A stretch of DNA of 53,429 bases from Bacteroides sp. (GCA_014801525.1 JAAVEB010000020.1:1-53429); one strand, 5' to 3'. Positions 34,525 to 46,701 are shown, numbered from the stretch's first letter. Notes: a model not told the origin generated them from the letters alone. Numbers and translations: made by a program.

Positions 34525-35274
34525 TTAATTATAGCTACAAATTTCCATCTTTTGTCCATCAAAACAGGCATAAGTGAAATGCCTTATCCAGTCGCCCAAA
34601 ATCAAAACTTCGCCATCTGATTGCAGCGCATGACGCAAAAGGACGTGACGATGCCCGAACAGGAAATAATCTATTCCCGGATGAGCGATAGAGTATTCCT
34701 CAGCCCACTGAACAAGAGGTTCTGACTTCGGGTCGACATTTTCAAGCGGAACATAATGCTCAAAATCACGGCTTGAAGATGACCATCCGTGAGCAAACGG
34801 GATAGTCCACCGCGGATGGATGGCTGCATATAATTTTTGACAGAATTTATTGCGGAATATCCACCTCATCAATCGGAATGACGGTTTAAGCTTACCTATT
34901 CCATCGCCATGCGACATGAAAAAGCGCTTGCCAAGTATATCCTTCACGAGATAGCCGTCCACAACCGTGAGCCCTATTTCATCTCTGAGATAATCAAACA
35001 GCCATATGTCATGATTGCCTATAAACCAATATATCTTCACTCCTGAATCGGCAAGAGCGGCGAGCGTGCCGAAAAAACGGACATAACCGCGCGGAACGAC
35101 CGTGCGATACTCATACCAGTAATCAAGCACATCGCCGAGCATGTAGATTTCAGCCGCATCATCCTTTATCGACATAAGCCAGTCTACAAGACGCTGCTCG
35201 TGACGGCGAGGATCATCGATATATGTAGCCCCAAGATGAGCGTCAGAGAAAAAATAAACTTTTTTTTCCGCCAT
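34525..35274 (-). CDS. lpxH: UDP-2,3-diacylglucosamine diphosphatase
   Basis: The enzyme (249 residues from MAEKK) is a calcineurin-like metallophosphoesterase with the full motif series: SDAHLGA, GDVLDYW, GNHD, MSHGDG and FGHRH. LpxH hydrolyses UDP-2,3-diacylglucosamine to lipid X in lipid A synthesis at the inner membrane. The frame opens three codons earlier (35283, MGR), a start that would also fit; MAEKK agrees better with relatives. It follows the DUF59 gene by 2-11 bases and is the last gene of the ligA-DUF59-lpxH group. Confidence 0.9.
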   Translation of the reverse strand: MAEKKVYFFSDAHLGATYIDDPRRHEQRLVDWLMSIKDDAAEIYMLGDVLDYWYEYRTVVPRGYVRFFGTLAALADSGVKIYWFIGNHDIWLFDYLRDEIGLTVVDGYLVKDILGKRFFMSHGDGIGKLKPSFRLMRWIFRNKFCQKLYAAIHPRWTIPFAHGWSSSSRDFEHYVPLENVDPKSEPLVQWAEEYSIAHPGIDYFLFGHRHVLLRHALQSDGEVLILGDWIRHFTYACFDGQKMEICSYN

Positions 35275-35285
35275 GCGACCCACTA

Positions 35286-35609
35286 TCAGTCAAGAAATCC
35301 CAAATCGAGCTTGGCTTCCTCGCTCATCATGTCCTTGTTCCATTCAGGCTCAAAGACAATGTTGATATTTACCGACTTCACCCCTTCGACACTCTCGAGC
35401 TTTATGCGAGCGTCTTCAACAATAAAATCAGCCGCCGGACAACTTGGAGCTGTCAACGTCATGTCAACATTCAACGCCCCGTCATCGGCAAGATCAATCT
35501 TGTAAATAAGCCCGAGATTATATATGTCGACCGGTATTTCCGGGTCATATACAGTCTTAAGCATTGTTATCACGCGCTCTTCTATAGCAAGTTTTTCTTC
35601 TGGAGTCAT
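35286..35609 (-). CDS. DUF59/MIP18 family Fe-S assembly factor (SufT-like)
   Basis: The 107-residue protein is a single DUF59 domain. It has DPEIPVDIYNLGLIYKI near the start and the TLTAPSCPAADFI motif, whose Cys (within APSCP) is the conserved residue of the family. These proteins help in iron-sulfur cluster maturation and carry names such as SufT, PaaD-like or metal-sulfur cluster biosynthesis factor. The gene is 24 bases downstream of ligA. It is not next to suf genes here, so its exact client is open. Confidence 0.9.
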   Translation of the reverse strand: MTPEEKLAIEERVITMLKTVYDPEIPVDIYNLGLIYKIDLADDGALNVDMTLTAPSCPAADFIVEDARIKLESVEGVKSVNINIVFEPEWNKDMMSEEAKLDLGFLD

Positions 35610-35633
35610 AGTTAATTATATCGTTATAGTCTA

Positions 35634-37649
35634 TTATTCTGAAATCAATTCAAGAAATTCATCCTCGCTAAGCATAGGAATATTGAGCGACACCGCTTTT
35701 TCACGCTTAGACGGTCCCATATTGTCGCCGGCGAGAATAAAATCGGTCTTCTTAGATATAGAGCCGGCGTTCTTTCCTCCATTGCGCTCTATAATCTCTT
35801 TATACTCATCGCGCGAATGATGAAGGAATGTTCCGCTTATGACTATCGTCTTTCCTGAAAGTTTATCGGAACCTTCACCCTCTTCCTCGTCAGGCATTGA
35901 CATCGTTACTCCGGCAATTTTCAACCGGTTGATTATGTCACGATTCTCTTGCGCGGCAAAAAAATCAATGATACTTTCCGCTATTCTGGGCCCTATATCG
36001 TCTATAGCCGTTAGCTGTTCTGCCGAAGCCGACATCAGAGCATCGATATTTCTCACGGCGCGCGCCAGTTTCTTAGCCCCTGTCTCTCCAACATAAGGGA
36101 TGGACAGAGCATAGACAACTCTTTCAAAAGGAGCCTTCTTCGACGCTTCGATTCCTTCAATAATGCGGTCAACCGTTCTCGGTCCTATGCCTGGCAGCAA
36201 CAACATTTCCGAACGATGATCATCAAGCGAATATAGATCGGCAATATCTCTGACCCAACCATTACGGTAAAGCAAAACGACCATCTCCTCCCCTATGCCG
36301 TCGATGTTCATCATGCGGCGTCCAACGAAATGCTCGATTCTGCCACATATCTGGGGAACGCATCCGTATTTATTGGGGCACATCCATGCCGCCTCGCCCT
36401 CAACCCTGACAAGCGCAGTGCCACAAACAGGACACTCCTTGATGAACTCAACCGGTTTCGAGTCAGGTTCGCGCGCAGCGTCGTCAACCCCGGTAATCTT
36501 CGGGATTATCTCTCCTCCCTTCTCCACATAAAGCATGTCATGCTCATGGATGCCGAGCGTTTTTATAATATCTTCATTATGCAGCGACGCGCGCTTAACA
36601 ATAGTGCCCGACAACAACACAGGGTCGAGATTTGCCACAGGAGTGATGACCCCTGTTCTGCCCACCTCAAACGAGACCTCCTGAAGACGAGTCAACGCTC
36701 GTTCAGCCTGAAACTTATAGGCTATCGCCCATCGCGGAGATTTAGCGGTGTAACCCAAATTAAGCTGCTGACGCAGATTATTCACCTTGAAGACAAGTCC
36801 GTCGGTGGCAATCGGCAACTCCTTCCTCGCCCCATCCCAATGATTGATGAAGCGCTCCACGTCATTGATTCCATGCAGAAGTTCCATAATAGGAGCAACT
36901 TTAAAACCCCAACTGCGGGCAATCTGCATATTCTCGTAATGGGTGTCGGCAGGAAGATTGTCGCCAAGCAGATAATAGAACACCGCATCAAGACCGCGTT
37001 TAGCCACCTCAGCCGAATTCTGCATTTTAAGAGTTCCCGAAGCGGCATTTCGAGGATTGGCGAAAAGAGGCTCCTCGTTGAACTCTCGCTCGGCATTAAG
37101 ACGGTCAAACTCTTTCCACGGCAAAACTATTTCCCCTCTGATTTCAAATTCATCGGGATAGCCTTCACCCTGAAGCTGGAGGGGAATGCTGCGAATCGTC
37201 TTAACATTGTCGGTCACGACGTCGCCGCGCTCGCCATCACCGCGCGTCACCGCGCGCTCAAGTCTGCCGTTGACGTATGTAAGCGAAATCGAAGTACCGT
37301 CATACTTCATCTCACCCACTATCTCAAATGCCTCACCCGACAATCCCGACTTCACGCGCTCAAACCATTCGTCGACCTCCTCAACTGAATAAGTGTTGCT
37401 CAATGAAAGCATGGGCCGCTTATGCACAAACTGAGTGAACGCCTTGTTAATGTCGCTGCCTACACGATGGGTAGGCGACAACGGGTCATCCAACTGAGGA
37501 TAGTCATGTTCAAGAGTTTCAAGCTCTTTCATCATCATATCAAACTCAAAGTCAGAAATTTCAGGCGCGTTAAGCACATAATAATTATAATTATGCCGGT
37601 TAAGCTCTTTTCTAAGATGCTCAACCTTGGTCTTGATCTGCTCGTCCAT
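35634..37649 (-). CDS. ligA: NAD+-dependent DNA ligase
   Basis: The 671-residue enzyme has all LigA parts in order: the Ia domain ([20 protein letters not shown]) and the adenylation domain with the nucleophile Lys115 in MKYDGTS. The OB fold, a zinc finger with CPVCG and CPNKYGC, helix-hairpin-helix repeats ([20 protein letters not shown]) and a C-terminal BRCT domain (KTIVISGTF) follow. It seals nicks in replication and repair. The start MDEQIK is where the family begins. A perfect -7 element ends only six bases upstream, so the message may be almost leaderless. Confidence 0.97.
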   Translation of the reverse strand: MDEQIKTKVEHLRKELNRHNYNYYVLNAPEISDFEFDMMMKELETLEHDYPQLDDPLSPTHRVGSDINKAFTQFVHKRPMLSLSNTYSVEEVDEWFERVKSGLSGEAFEIVGEMKYDGTSISLTYVNGRLERAVTRGDGERGDVVTDNVKTIRSIPLQLQGEGYPDEFEIRGEIVLPWKEFDRLNAEREFNEEPLFANPRNAASGTLKMQNSAEVAKRGLDAVFYYLLGDNLPADTHYENMQIARSWGFKVAPIMELLHGINDVERFINHWDGARKELPIATDGLVFKVNNLRQQLNLGYTAKSPRWAIAYKFQAERALTRLQEVSFEVGRTGVITPVANLDPVLLSGTIVKRASLHNEDIIKTLGIHEHDMLYVEKGGEIIPKITGVDDAAREPDSKPVEFIKECPVCGTALVRVEGEAAWMCPNKYGCVPQICGRIEHFVGRRMMNIDGIGEEMVVLLYRNGWVRDIADLYSLDDHRSEMLLLPGIGPRTVDRIIEGIEASKKAPFERVVYALSIPYVGETGAKKLARAVRNIDALMSASAEQLTAIDDIGPRIAESIIDFFAAQENRDIINRLKIAGVTMSMPDEEEGEGSDKLSGKTIVISGTFLHHSRDEYKEIIERNGGKNAGSISKKTDFILAGDNMGPSKREKAVSLNIPMLSEDEFLELISE

Positions 37650-37654
37650 ATCTA

Positions 37655-37662
37655 CAAAGATA
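37655..37662 (-). promoter_or_regulatory. -7 element of ligA
   Basis: Read leftward this is TATCTTTG, a full match. With the usual geometry the transcript starts at about 37651, two bases before the ATG. The T-run of the groEL terminator lies upstream in the place of a -33 element. Confidence 0.5.
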
Positions 37663-37680
37663 ATCTATTTCGTCAAGAAT

Positions 37681-37712
37681 AAAAAAAAAGCCGGACGCTA
37701 ATTGCATCCGGC
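37681..37712 (-). terminator. Intrinsic terminator after groEL
   Basis: Read leftward, a 9-bp stem (GCCGGATGC with GCGTCCGGC, one G-U pair) with an AATTA loop is followed by nine T. It lies 28 bases past the groEL stop. Confidence 0.92.
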
Positions 37713-37740
37713 TATATTTTAATTGTCGACAGAATGGTCA

Positions 37741-39671
<1,931 letters not shown>

Positions 39672-39802
39672 TTTGGTTATTGTTTTAATTATATGTTTAA
39701 GTTATTTTATTCCATCTACATTTATCTATGGCACATATTGCGCCAAATCGTGATTGTGACATGATGATTGACAATTTGTCACCTCATCAACTTTTCACAG
39801 CT

Positions 39803-39845
39803 TTAAAACAACATACGGCAGCCAAGTGTTTTGGCAGCCGCATGT
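39803..39845 (-). terminator. Intrinsic terminator after ribBA
   Basis: Read leftward, a 15-base stem with one mismatch and one G-U pair (39845-39831 with 39825-39811) and a 5-base loop is followed by TGTTTT. It lies 32 bases past the ribBA stop. Confidence 0.75.
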
Positions 39846-39876
39846 GTTTTAATCTTAATTCATATTCTTTAAATCA

Positions 39877-41088
39877 TCATATATGAAGACTGTGACCCAT
39901 ACGCTCCTTTTTAGTGCGCATATAGCGGAGGTTGTATTCATTAGGAGCCACCTCAACAGGCACATTCTCCACGATTTCAAGCCCGTAAGCCTCCAGACCC
40001 ACACGTTTCACCGGGTTATTGGTCATAAGACGCATCTTTCTCACTCCGATTTCACGCAAAATCTGCGCGCCGACACCGTAGTCGCGCTCGTCGGCAAGAT
40101 GCCCCAGGCAGATGTTGGCATCAACAGTGTCCATGCCCCCTTCCTGAAGTTTATACGCCTTCATCTTTTCCATGAGTCCGATTCCTCGTCCCTCCTGATT
40201 AAGATAGACAACGGCGCCACGCCCCTCTTTCTCTATCATTTCAAGGGCTTTATGGAGCTGATCGCCACAGTCGCAGCGTTGCGATCCAAAAATATCGCCG
40301 GTGGCACAAGAGGAATGCACCCTCACCAACGCAGGTTCATCAGAATTGCTTAAATCGCCTTTGATTATCGCTATGTGTTCAAGTCCGTTGCTTTTCTGCT
40401 TGAACGGAATAAGTCGAAAATGACCATATTTAGTAGGCATATCGACCTCAACACCCTTCTCCACGAGGGATTCCTGCTTAAGCCTGTAAGCAATCAAATC
40501 AGAAATCGAAATGAGCTTAAGTCCCCATTCGTCGGCACGCCGGCGCAACTCAGGCAAGCGAGCCATCGTTCCGTCGTCGCTCATAATCTCCATCAAGGCT
40601 GCAACCGGCTGCAATCCTGCAAGACGCGCCAAATCGACAGCAGCTTCAGTGTGACCCGAACGACGCAACACGCCCTTGTCCTGGGCATAGAGCGGATTAA
40701 TGTGTCCGGGACGCCCGAAAGTCTCAGGCTTTGAAGCCGGATCGGCAAGGGCGCGGATGGTAGCAGCACGGTCGGCGATGCTCACGCCTGTCGAACAGCC
40801 TTCAAGCTTGTCGACAGTCACTGTAAACGGAGTGCCGAGCATCGATGTATTGTTTTCGACTTGATGAGCAAGCTCAAGCTCTTTGCATCGGGAAATAGTC
40901 ATTGGAACACAAAGCACCCCCCTCGCATGTTTGAGCATAAAATTCACCTGCTCAGGCGTGATTTTCTCAGCAGCTACAATCAAATCGCCTTCATTTTCGC
41001 GATCTTCGTCATCAACAACGATCACAAATTTTCCTTCTCGAAAATCCTGTAGAGCCTCCTCTATAGAGTCAAGTTTTATCTTGTCCAT
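39877..41088 (-). CDS. ribBA: Bifunctional DHBP synthase / GTP cyclohydrolase II
   Basis: The 403-residue protein catalyses both committed steps of riboflavin synthesis. The N-terminal half (about 1-200) makes 3,4-dihydroxy-2-butanone 4-phosphate and shows [14 protein letters not shown] (24-37) and GHINPL. The C-terminal half (about 205-403) is GTP cyclohydrolase II, with the zinc cysteines in [21 protein letters not shown] and the [11 protein letters not shown] motif. It starts 8 bases after the LptF/G gene ends, so the two are co-transcribed. No FMN riboswitch is visible. Confidence 0.97.
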   Translation of the reverse strand: MDKIKLDSIEEALQDFREGKFVIVVDDEDRENEGDLIVAAEKITPEQVNFMLKHARGVLCVPMTISRCKELELAHQVENNTSMLGTPFTVTVDKLEGCSTGVSIADRAATIRALADPASKPETFGRPGHINPLYAQDKGVLRRSGHTEAAVDLARLAGLQPVAALMEIMSDDGTMARLPELRRRADEWGLKLISISDLIAYRLKQESLVEKGVEVDMPTKYGHFRLIPFKQKSNGLEHIAIIKGDLSNSDEPALVRVHSSCATGDIFGSQRCDCGDQLHKALEMIEKEGRGAVVYLNQEGRGIGLMEKMKAYKLQEGGMDTVDANICLGHLADERDYGVGAQILREIGVRKMRLMTNNPVKRVGLEAYGLEIVENVPVEVAPNEYNLRYMRTKKERMGHSLHI

Positions 41089-41096
41089 TTCTTGTA

Positions 41097-43025
41097 TTAA
41101 TTAATGTCTTCAGTATTAACCCGCAACAGAGTTATCAATTCCCTGCCGGTAGTAATTATACGCTCAAGCTCCTCTTTTAGTTTTCGCTGCTGGCGAATAC
41201 CCCACAAATAAAGCGGTATACCAAGCGGGAAAACCACGATGAACAACCACGAGAGCCAAGGATATGAACCGGGATGATAGAACCACAGATTCTTCAACAC
41301 CGGCAGTTCCATCAGCTTCAATATTATTATTCGATGGCGGTCGTTTGACATGTAGTCCACCAAGTGTTCAAGTTCAGCCCTGACTGAATGAAGCTCACGG
41401 CGGTCGTAGCCGTCACGCCAATATTGCATATAGCTCTGCCGTCCAGGATACCGATCCAGAAAACGGCGGCAATTCTCCGACAATTTTTCAATGCCTTCAA
41501 TAGCTACATTCCTGTCCACTTCATCCATAACGACCTCTTTCACCTCAAGTTTGCGGGTTTCACCCTTGCCAAACAACTTGCGGAAGAAATTGGCATAAGC
41601 GTCGGCATTAAACACGGCAGAGTCATTGACCGCCTTATAGGTGAAAAATATTCCAAGCGGAAGAAGCACAAATGTCGACAGCCACAGCCCTTCCCAGATC
41701 GCCACCTTGCCGTCGCGTGCCATCTTATATCCGGCGTTATCTATTATATAATAGAAGATGAACAGAATAACCGAGATAACCAGCGGAGTTCCAAGACCGC
41801 CTTTTCGGATAATGGCGCCCAATGGAGCTCCGATGAAGAAGAACACCAGGCATGCCGCCGAAAGCGTGAACTTTTTCATGAGCTCGATGGCATGGCGGCG
41901 TATGGTGTACTTATCGTCATGCATCATATCGGCTTTATACTCATAGTCGGTCAGCGCCCTGCGAGCTTTTGACAATCCTTGGTTTATCACCGATTTCGCA
42001 AATGCGGGATTACTGCCCTTAAACACCGAATCAATGTCGACGGGACGGTCAAGCTTCACCGGCTTTGAACGCTCAAACACGCCTGAGCCGTCGGGCTTTC
42101 TGACATACTCATCATAAGGCACTCCCATATAGGAATTCTGCTTGAGGCTTTTAGCATATATCGACCCCACGCTATCCACTCTCAGATTGATGGAGTCGAT
42201 GGTAGCCTGCAACTCTTTTATGTTTTTTCCAACATATTGATTTCTCATTCCGCTTTCATCCATGCGGTTGAAATTGGCGTCAAAAGTAATCATCACCTCC
42301 TTATTGTCAAACGATTCACGACGGTAGGGCACATTACGCGAAGCTATTCCGCCCTGCTCACGGAGGTTTTCAAATTGCTCCCCTTTCCATAGCTGAAGGA
42401 ACAAGTGTCCCTTATCGTCGGTCATAGACATCTTGCCGGAATCGGCATAGATGATGGTAGCGTTGTCAGTCCCGCGCTCCACATTATAAATAAGCAGCTC
42501 ATGAAGCATGCCGGTTTCAGAATCCTTTTTATTCACATATAGATTAAATCCGGGTATCTGATCATAAAAAACGCCTTCTGGAATATCAAGCTCAGGCGAT
42601 TTCTGTCGCATGGAATAGAGCAATGTCCACATTTTGGTCTGGGCTATCGGAAGAACATTGTTCTGAAAGAAAAACGCGCCTGCCGCAACAAACACCATCA
42701 GCACAATCAAGGGTCTCATAGCCCTCACGAGCGACACTCCCGACGCCTTCATAGCAGTGAGCTCAAACCGCTCCCCGAGATTACCGAAAGTCATCAGCGA
42801 TGCAAGAAGAATGGCAAGAGGAAGCGCCAAAGGCACCATTGTCAGCGCAGCATAAAAGAACAGCTCTCCTATAACGCTCATTTCCAACCCCTTGCCAACG
42901 AGGTCATCAATATAACGCCACAGGAACTGCATGAGCACTATGAACAGGCAGATAAAAAACGTCATCAGGAACAGAGGGAGAAAACTCTGCAACATAAATG
43001 TATATAGACGCTTAATTCCTAACAT
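41097..43025 (-). CDS. LptF/LptG (YjgP/YjgQ) permease, extended form
   Basis: The protein (642 residues from MLGIKRLY) is an inner-membrane permease of the lipopolysaccharide export complex. It has helices near the N-terminus ([22 protein letters not shown]), the YjgP/YjgQ fold with a long periplasmic beta region (about 140-330), and three more helices (to about 460). A further segment of about 170 residues with one helix pair ([21 protein letters not shown]) is longer than in enteric LptF. I chose 43025 because a perfect -7 element (43054-43047) covers the longer start at 43049. LptF and LptG cannot be told apart here. Confidence 0.9.
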   Translation of the reverse strand: MLGIKRLYTFMLQSFLPLFLMTFFICLFIVLMQFLWRYIDDLVGKGLEMSVIGELFFYAALTMVPLALPLAILLASLMTFGNLGERFELTAMKASGVSLVRAMRPLIVLMVFVAAGAFFFQNNVLPIAQTKMWTLLYSMRQKSPELDIPEGVFYDQIPGFNLYVNKKDSETGMLHELLIYNVERGTDNATIIYADSGKMSMTDDKGHLFLQLWKGEQFENLREQGGIASRNVPYRRESFDNKEVMITFDANFNRMDESGMRNQYVGKNIKELQATIDSINLRVDSVGSIYAKSLKQNSYMGVPYDEYVRKPDGSGVFERSKPVKLDRPVDIDSVFKGSNPAFAKSVINQGLSKARRALTDYEYKADMMHDDKYTIRRHAIELMKKFTLSAACLVFFFIGAPLGAIIRKGGLGTPLVISVILFIFYYIIDNAGYKMARDGKVAIWEGLWLSTFVLLPLGIFFTYKAVNDSAVFNADAYANFFRKLFGKGETRKLEVKEVVMDEVDRNVAIEGIEKLSENCRRFLDRYPGRQSYMQYWRDGYDRRELHSVRAELEHLVDYMSNDRHRIIILKLMELPVLKNLWFYHPGSYPWLSWLFIVVFPLGIPLYLWGIRQQRKLKEELERIITTGRELITLLRVNTEDIN

Positions 43026-43046
43026 GCTTAAATCTTTTGAGGTGGG

Positions 43047-43077
43047 CAAAGTTACGCAAAATCCGCTTAATCAACAA
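43047..43077 (-). promoter_or_regulatory. Promoter of the LptF/G - ribBA operon
   Basis: Read leftward, a TTG core (43077-43075) is a partial -33, followed by 20 bases and a perfect TAACTTTG (43054-43047). The predicted start is near 43043. It decides the start codon of the permease gene. Confidence 0.65.
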
Positions 43078-43083
43078 CAATTG

Positions 43084-43968
43084 CTATGAATTTGGATGTG
43101 CCCGGTAATCTCTGGGCGATTGTCCCGACAAGCGTTTAAAATATTTTCCAAAAAAAGACTGATTTTTGAAATTCAATTTCGCGCTTATCTCCTGAATGGA
43201 GAGTTCAGTGTTGCGCAACATCAGTTTAGACTCGATAAGGACATAGGAATCAATCCATTCTCCCGCCGTGTGTCCGCTAGCCTCCCTTATGGACGCCGAC
43301 AAGTGCTTGGGAGTCACACCGAGCTTTTCGGCATAAAACGACAGCGAACGCTCATTATAGAAATTCTCCTCCACCAGCTTTATGAACTGATGAAAAAGAG
43401 CATCCCGGCGCGTCATCCCCTCGGCAGGATGACGCACAGTCGCCGACGAGGCATATAGCCCGAGGGTGTCGTAAAAAAGGCTTTCCAACAATGATCTTAT
43501 CACATCGTCACGATACAAATGGCCGTCGCGGGTGGATGTCTTTTTGCGAAGTATTGACCTTATCGCAACCTGAGTGGCAATTTCGTCGGGAGTGAGTTTT
43601 ATGACCGGAGTGTCCTTGTACTTCAAAAAGCACGGCAACACTTTGGACAACGCCGTCAAGGCATTGCCCAACATCGAAGTGCCAACCACAATCACATGAC
43701 CGCGGAAACCAGCCGAGGCATGATAGCTATAAAGCACATGACCAGGCTTGAGCACCATGAGTTCCCTGCTTGTGAGCTGCCGCGAAGTGGTGTCATACTC
43801 CAACGTCAATGTCCCTTGCTCGCAAAGGATGGACAGCAAGAAATCTATCTTTGCCGGGAGTTTAAGCTCACTCAACTCGTCAAGACGGTCAAACACGGCA
43901 ATACTGCTACTGCTGACACCGGCGGCATAGGCTGGCTTGGGAATAGCGCTTATCGTTTCAAAATCCAT
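43084..43968 (-). CDS. AraC family transcriptional regulator
   Basis: The protein (294 residues from MDFETIS) has an N-terminal cupin-like sensing region (LTSRELMVLKPGHVLYSYHA) and a C-terminal pair of helix-turn-helix motifs. The second holds LSIQEISAKLNFKNQSFFGKYFKRLSGQSPRDYR, given by its ends LSIQEIS and SPRDYR, which is the AraC signature. I moved the start from 43995 to 43968 because the -7 element (44000-43993) covers the upstream ATG. It is divergent from the DUF6377 gene. Effector and targets are unknown. Confidence 0.93.
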   Translation of the reverse strand: MDFETISAIPKPAYAAGVSSSSIAVFDRLDELSELKLPAKIDFLLSILCEQGTLTLEYDTTSRQLTSRELMVLKPGHVLYSYHASAGFRGHVIVVGTSMLGNALTALSKVLPCFLKYKDTPVIKLTPDEIATQVAIRSILRKKTSTRDGHLYRDDVIRSLLESLFYDTLGLYASSATVRHPAEGMTRRDALFHQFIKLVEENFYNERSLSFYAEKLGVTPKHLSASIREASGHTAGEWIDSYVLIESKLMLRNTELSIQEISAKLNFKNQSFFGKYFKRLSGQSPRDYRAHPNS

Positions 43969-43992
43969 ATCAAAATCATCTCTTTGACCAAG

Positions 43993-44000
43993 CAAAGATA
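43993..44000 (-). promoter_or_regulatory. -7 element of the AraC-type gene
   Basis: Read leftward this is TATCTTTG, a full match. The predicted start is near 43989, with a leader of about 20 bases to the chosen ATG. Confidence 0.6.
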
Positions 44001-44097
44001 AGAATTATCGACCACTTTATAATCCGAAAGAGCCAAATAACAGCATCGGCTATCAAAAATAATATCTCGCCTTTAATTTTTATTTGAACCTTTTTAA

Positions 44098-44105
44098 TAT
44101 CTTTG
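44098..44105 (+). promoter_or_regulatory. -7 element of the DUF6377 gene
   Basis: TATCTTTG is a full match, with predicted start near 44109. TTTG at 44083-44086 is only 11 bases upstream and too close for a normal -33 element. The gap to the AraC-type promoter is about 100 bases, so the two regulator genes share a control region. Confidence 0.55.
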
Positions 44106-44129
44106 TAATCCAACACCAAGCGACCGATC

Positions 44130-45716
44130 GTGAGAATAAGACTTATCATAATCACATTTTTCCTGTCACTGAGCGCAATCGCCTGCGCCGCCAAAAGCAT
44201 AACCGACCGCGATGTGAGGCAAGCCCTTAAAGAACTTGACGGGGAGCTTACTCGACGACGCGCCTACATGGACGCGCGGCAAGCGCGCATAGACTCGATT
44301 TCAGCCCGTCTTGACTCGGTTCCGCCAGCTTCAAGACAGCAGCTCGATCTGCTTATGTCGCTTGGCGACAGCTATAACGGCTACCTCGCCGACTCGGCAA
44401 AAGTCGCCTATGAACGAGGCGAAGAAATAGCGCGGCTACATCAAATGCCCGATCTTGAAATGAGATTCAGGCTTAAAAAACTCGTGGCAATGACGCTGAC
44501 CGGATTTGGCTCGGAAGCGGCACAAACATTCATGGAAATGTCGCCGGAATCACTCCCCGACTCCCTCAAGGTGTACTTTTTCAATGCCGGCAGACAGCTA
44601 TATTACTATCAGTCGTCATTTTATCACCCGCAGTCGGAGTCATCCAAAAAGTGGCGGACAAAATCAATCAACATGCTTCGCCGCCTGCTGGAAATACTGC
44701 CTGACAATTCCGAGGAGCACACCGTGCGCTCAAGCGAATTCCTATGGGCAACCGGACACTCGTCAGAAGCCAAGGAAATTCTTGACGAATATCTCGAAAA
44801 TTCGCCCCGTTCGCCCGAGCTTTCCGCCATCGCCGCCAACATCATGGCTCAGATACACAAGAGCTACGATAACGTGAACGGGCAACTGTACTATCTTGCG
44901 AAATCAGCCACCGGCGACATACGCAATGCAACCCGCGAAACCGTTTCACTGCATGAGCTGGGAGCCGCCATGTTTGACAACAACGACCTCGAGCGCGCCC
45001 ACAGATATCTGAACATGGCGCTGTCTGACGCCGTAGAGTGCAACGCCCCCATGCGAATGCTTCAGGCATCGGGCTCGATCCCGGTAATCGCCGAAGCCCA
45101 CCGCAAAAGCGAAAGCCGCATAAAACTCTGGACCGGCATAGTGATTGCCGTCATGGGCATCCTTGTGATATGCCTTCTGTTGATAGCCATGCGCCTTAGA
45201 GCCGAAATGAAACATCTGAAAAAGCTAAAGGAGGGGCTTGCCGGAGCCAATAAAATCAAGGAGATGTACATAAGCGAGTTCCTCAACTTATGCACCGCCT
45301 ACATGGAACGCCTCAATCAATTTTGCAAGATAACGACACGCAAAATCTCAACCGGCAACACCGACGAACTTTACAAGCTGATATCTTCCGGAAAATTCGC
45401 CGAGGAGCAGAGCCAGGAATTTTACGACACGTTTGACCGCGCTTTTCTTCACATTTATCCCGATTTCGTCAATGAAGTCAACCGGAAACTACGCCCCGAA
45501 TGCCGAATCGAGCTCTCTCACGGCGAACTGCTCAATACCGATTTGCGCATACTTGCGTTCATGAGGCTCGGAGTTGAAGACAGCACGCGCATCGCGCAGG
45601 TGCTCAACTATTCGGTCAACACCATCTATGCCTACCGAAACCGCCTGCGCAACCGTGCCATCAATCGTGAAACTTTTGAAACCGACATACTAAAAATAGG
45701 GCGTATCGATATTTAG
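44130..45716 (+). CDS. DUF6377 family membrane-bound regulator
   Basis: The 528-residue protein starts at a GTG. It has a signal sequence (about 1-20), a long helical, TPR-like periplasmic part (about 30-320), one membrane helix (about 333-354, LWTGIVIAVMGILVICLLLIAM given by its ends LWTGI and LLIAM) and a coiled-coil linker. The C-terminal domain ends with a helix-turn-helix-like segment (AFMRLGVEDSTRIAQVLNYSVNTIYAYRNRLRNR, ends AFMRLG and RNRLRNR). This layout, a periplasmic sensor joined to a cytoplasmic DNA-binding domain, is the DUF6377 family of Bacteroidetes as I recall it. The sensed signal and targets are unknown. Confidence 0.85.
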   Translation: MRIRLIIITFFLSLSAIACAAKSITDRDVRQALKELDGELTRRRAYMDARQARIDSISARLDSVPPASRQQLDLLMSLGDSYNGYLADSAKVAYERGEEIARLHQMPDLEMRFRLKKLVAMTLTGFGSEAAQTFMEMSPESLPDSLKVYFFNAGRQLYYYQSSFYHPQSESSKKWRTKSINMLRRLLEILPDNSEEHTVRSSEFLWATGHSSEAKEILDEYLENSPRSPELSAIAANIMAQIHKSYDNVNGQLYYLAKSATGDIRNATRETVSLHELGAAMFDNNDLERAHRYLNMALSDAVECNAPMRMLQASGSIPVIAEAHRKSESRIKLWTGIVIAVMGILVICLLLIAMRLRAEMKHLKKLKEGLAGANKIKEMYISEFLNLCTAYMERLNQFCKITTRKISTGNTDELYKLISSGKFAEEQSQEFYDTFDRAFLHIYPDFVNEVNRKLRPECRIELSHGELLNTDLRILAFMRLGVEDSTRIAQVLNYSVNTIYAYRNRLRNRAINRETFETDILKIGRIDI

Positions 45717-45786
45717 CGGTGAACAAATCGGCGGCAATGATTGTTTCAAAGCTAAGAATTCATGTTCAATCATTTGCCAGTAAGTC

Positions 45787-46533
45787 ATGAAAACAGCTAA
45801 AGCCACTTTATTAGACCGCAGAAGCATCAGGCGCTACGAGCGCGAAGATATTCCGCAGGAAACTATAGACTTCATTTATGAAGCGATAAGAAACACACCC
45901 ACCAGTTATAATGGACAACAGTTCTCGGTGATTGACGTTGACGATCAAGCAATAAAAGAGCAACTATATGAACTGACTGGTCAGAAACAGATCAAGACCT
46001 GCCGCCGGTTCTTGCTTTTCTGCGCTGATTATAATAAGATATACACCCTTGCCGCCGCCAAGTCGTCGGAGATGCCCGACTTCCCGATGACCGCCGACGG
46101 GGTGATTGTGGGAATTGTCGATGCTACTCTCGCCATGATGAGCGCCTTGACTGCCGCTGAAGCATCAGGATTAGGAACCTGTCCCATCGGTTATGCACGC
46201 ACGGCGGCTCCTGAAGCAATCGCCCGAATCCTCAAACTCCCACAGCACGTATTTGTCGTTTGCGGTCTTGCCATAGGAGTTCCACGCGAGATGCCCGACA
46301 TGAAGCCCAAGCAGGCTACCGATCTCGTGATCTATCACAACACCTACCGCCAGGACGACATGACCAAGGAGCTGCTTGAATATGACGCTCTAATCTCGGA
46401 ATACAACCGCACAAGAAGCGGCACAAAGACCGAAAACGATTGGTGCAACCACATCATAAGCTATTACAAAGAGGCGATGTCCTACCACACTCTCGACGCA
46501 TTGCGCCGACGCGGTTTTGACATCAAACAATAA
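45787..46533 (+). CDS. Nitroreductase family protein (NfsA/FRP-like)
   Basis: The 248-residue flavoenzyme begins MKTAKATLLDRRSIRRYE; RRSIRRYE is the FMN phosphate-binding start. TPTSYNGQQFSVI, the SGLGTCPIG block and VVCGLAIGVPRE (FMN and glycine loop) follow. The C-terminal tail of about 50 residues is that of NfsA-type proteins, which dimerise and use NADPH. It is 70 bases after the DUF6377 gene with no terminator visible between, so readthrough is possible. The natural substrate is unknown. Confidence 0.88.
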   Translation: MKTAKATLLDRRSIRRYEREDIPQETIDFIYEAIRNTPTSYNGQQFSVIDVDDQAIKEQLYELTGQKQIKTCRRFLLFCADYNKIYTLAAAKSSEMPDFPMTADGVIVGIVDATLAMMSALTAAEASGLGTCPIGYARTAAPEAIARILKLPQHVFVVCGLAIGVPREMPDMKPKQATDLVIYHNTYRQDDMTKELLEYDALISEYNRTRSGTKTENDWCNHIISYYKEAMSYHTLDALRRRGFDIKQ

Positions 46534-46591
46534 AAAACATAGAATATTCACATATATCTAATGCTATAAACTTCACACTTTTATAATTCTC

Positions 46592-46619
46592 GGGTAGGTT
46601 AATTTATGTTAACTTACCC
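46592..46619. repeat. Inverted repeat between nitroreductase and sensor kinase genes
   Basis: GGGTAGGTTAA (46592-46602) and TTAACTTACCC (46609-46619) are complementary at 10 of 11 bases around TTTATG. It may be the terminator of the nitroreductase gene, though only two T follow before a G, or an operator above the sensor-kinase promoter. Confidence 0.55.
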
Positions 46620-46661
46620 TTTGCTGCATATCAAAAGTTCGCATTTCACCCCATTTTTTAG

Positions 46662-46690
46662 TATATTTGCAAGTATATAGATTAACTTTG
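46662..46690 (+). promoter_or_regulatory. Tandem -7 elements of the sensor kinase gene
   Basis: TATATTTG (46662-46669) and TAACTTTG (46683-46690) are both perfect, 21 bases apart. They would start transcripts near 46673 and 46694, giving leaders of about 29 and 8 bases. Confidence 0.55.
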
Positions 46691-46701
46691 AATTTAATGC
46701 A

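Noticed and set aside
39672..39760. CIRCE/HrcA site before groES
   Set aside because: No copy of the CIRCE inverted repeat is present upstream of groES; only a short imperfect dyad is seen near 39740.
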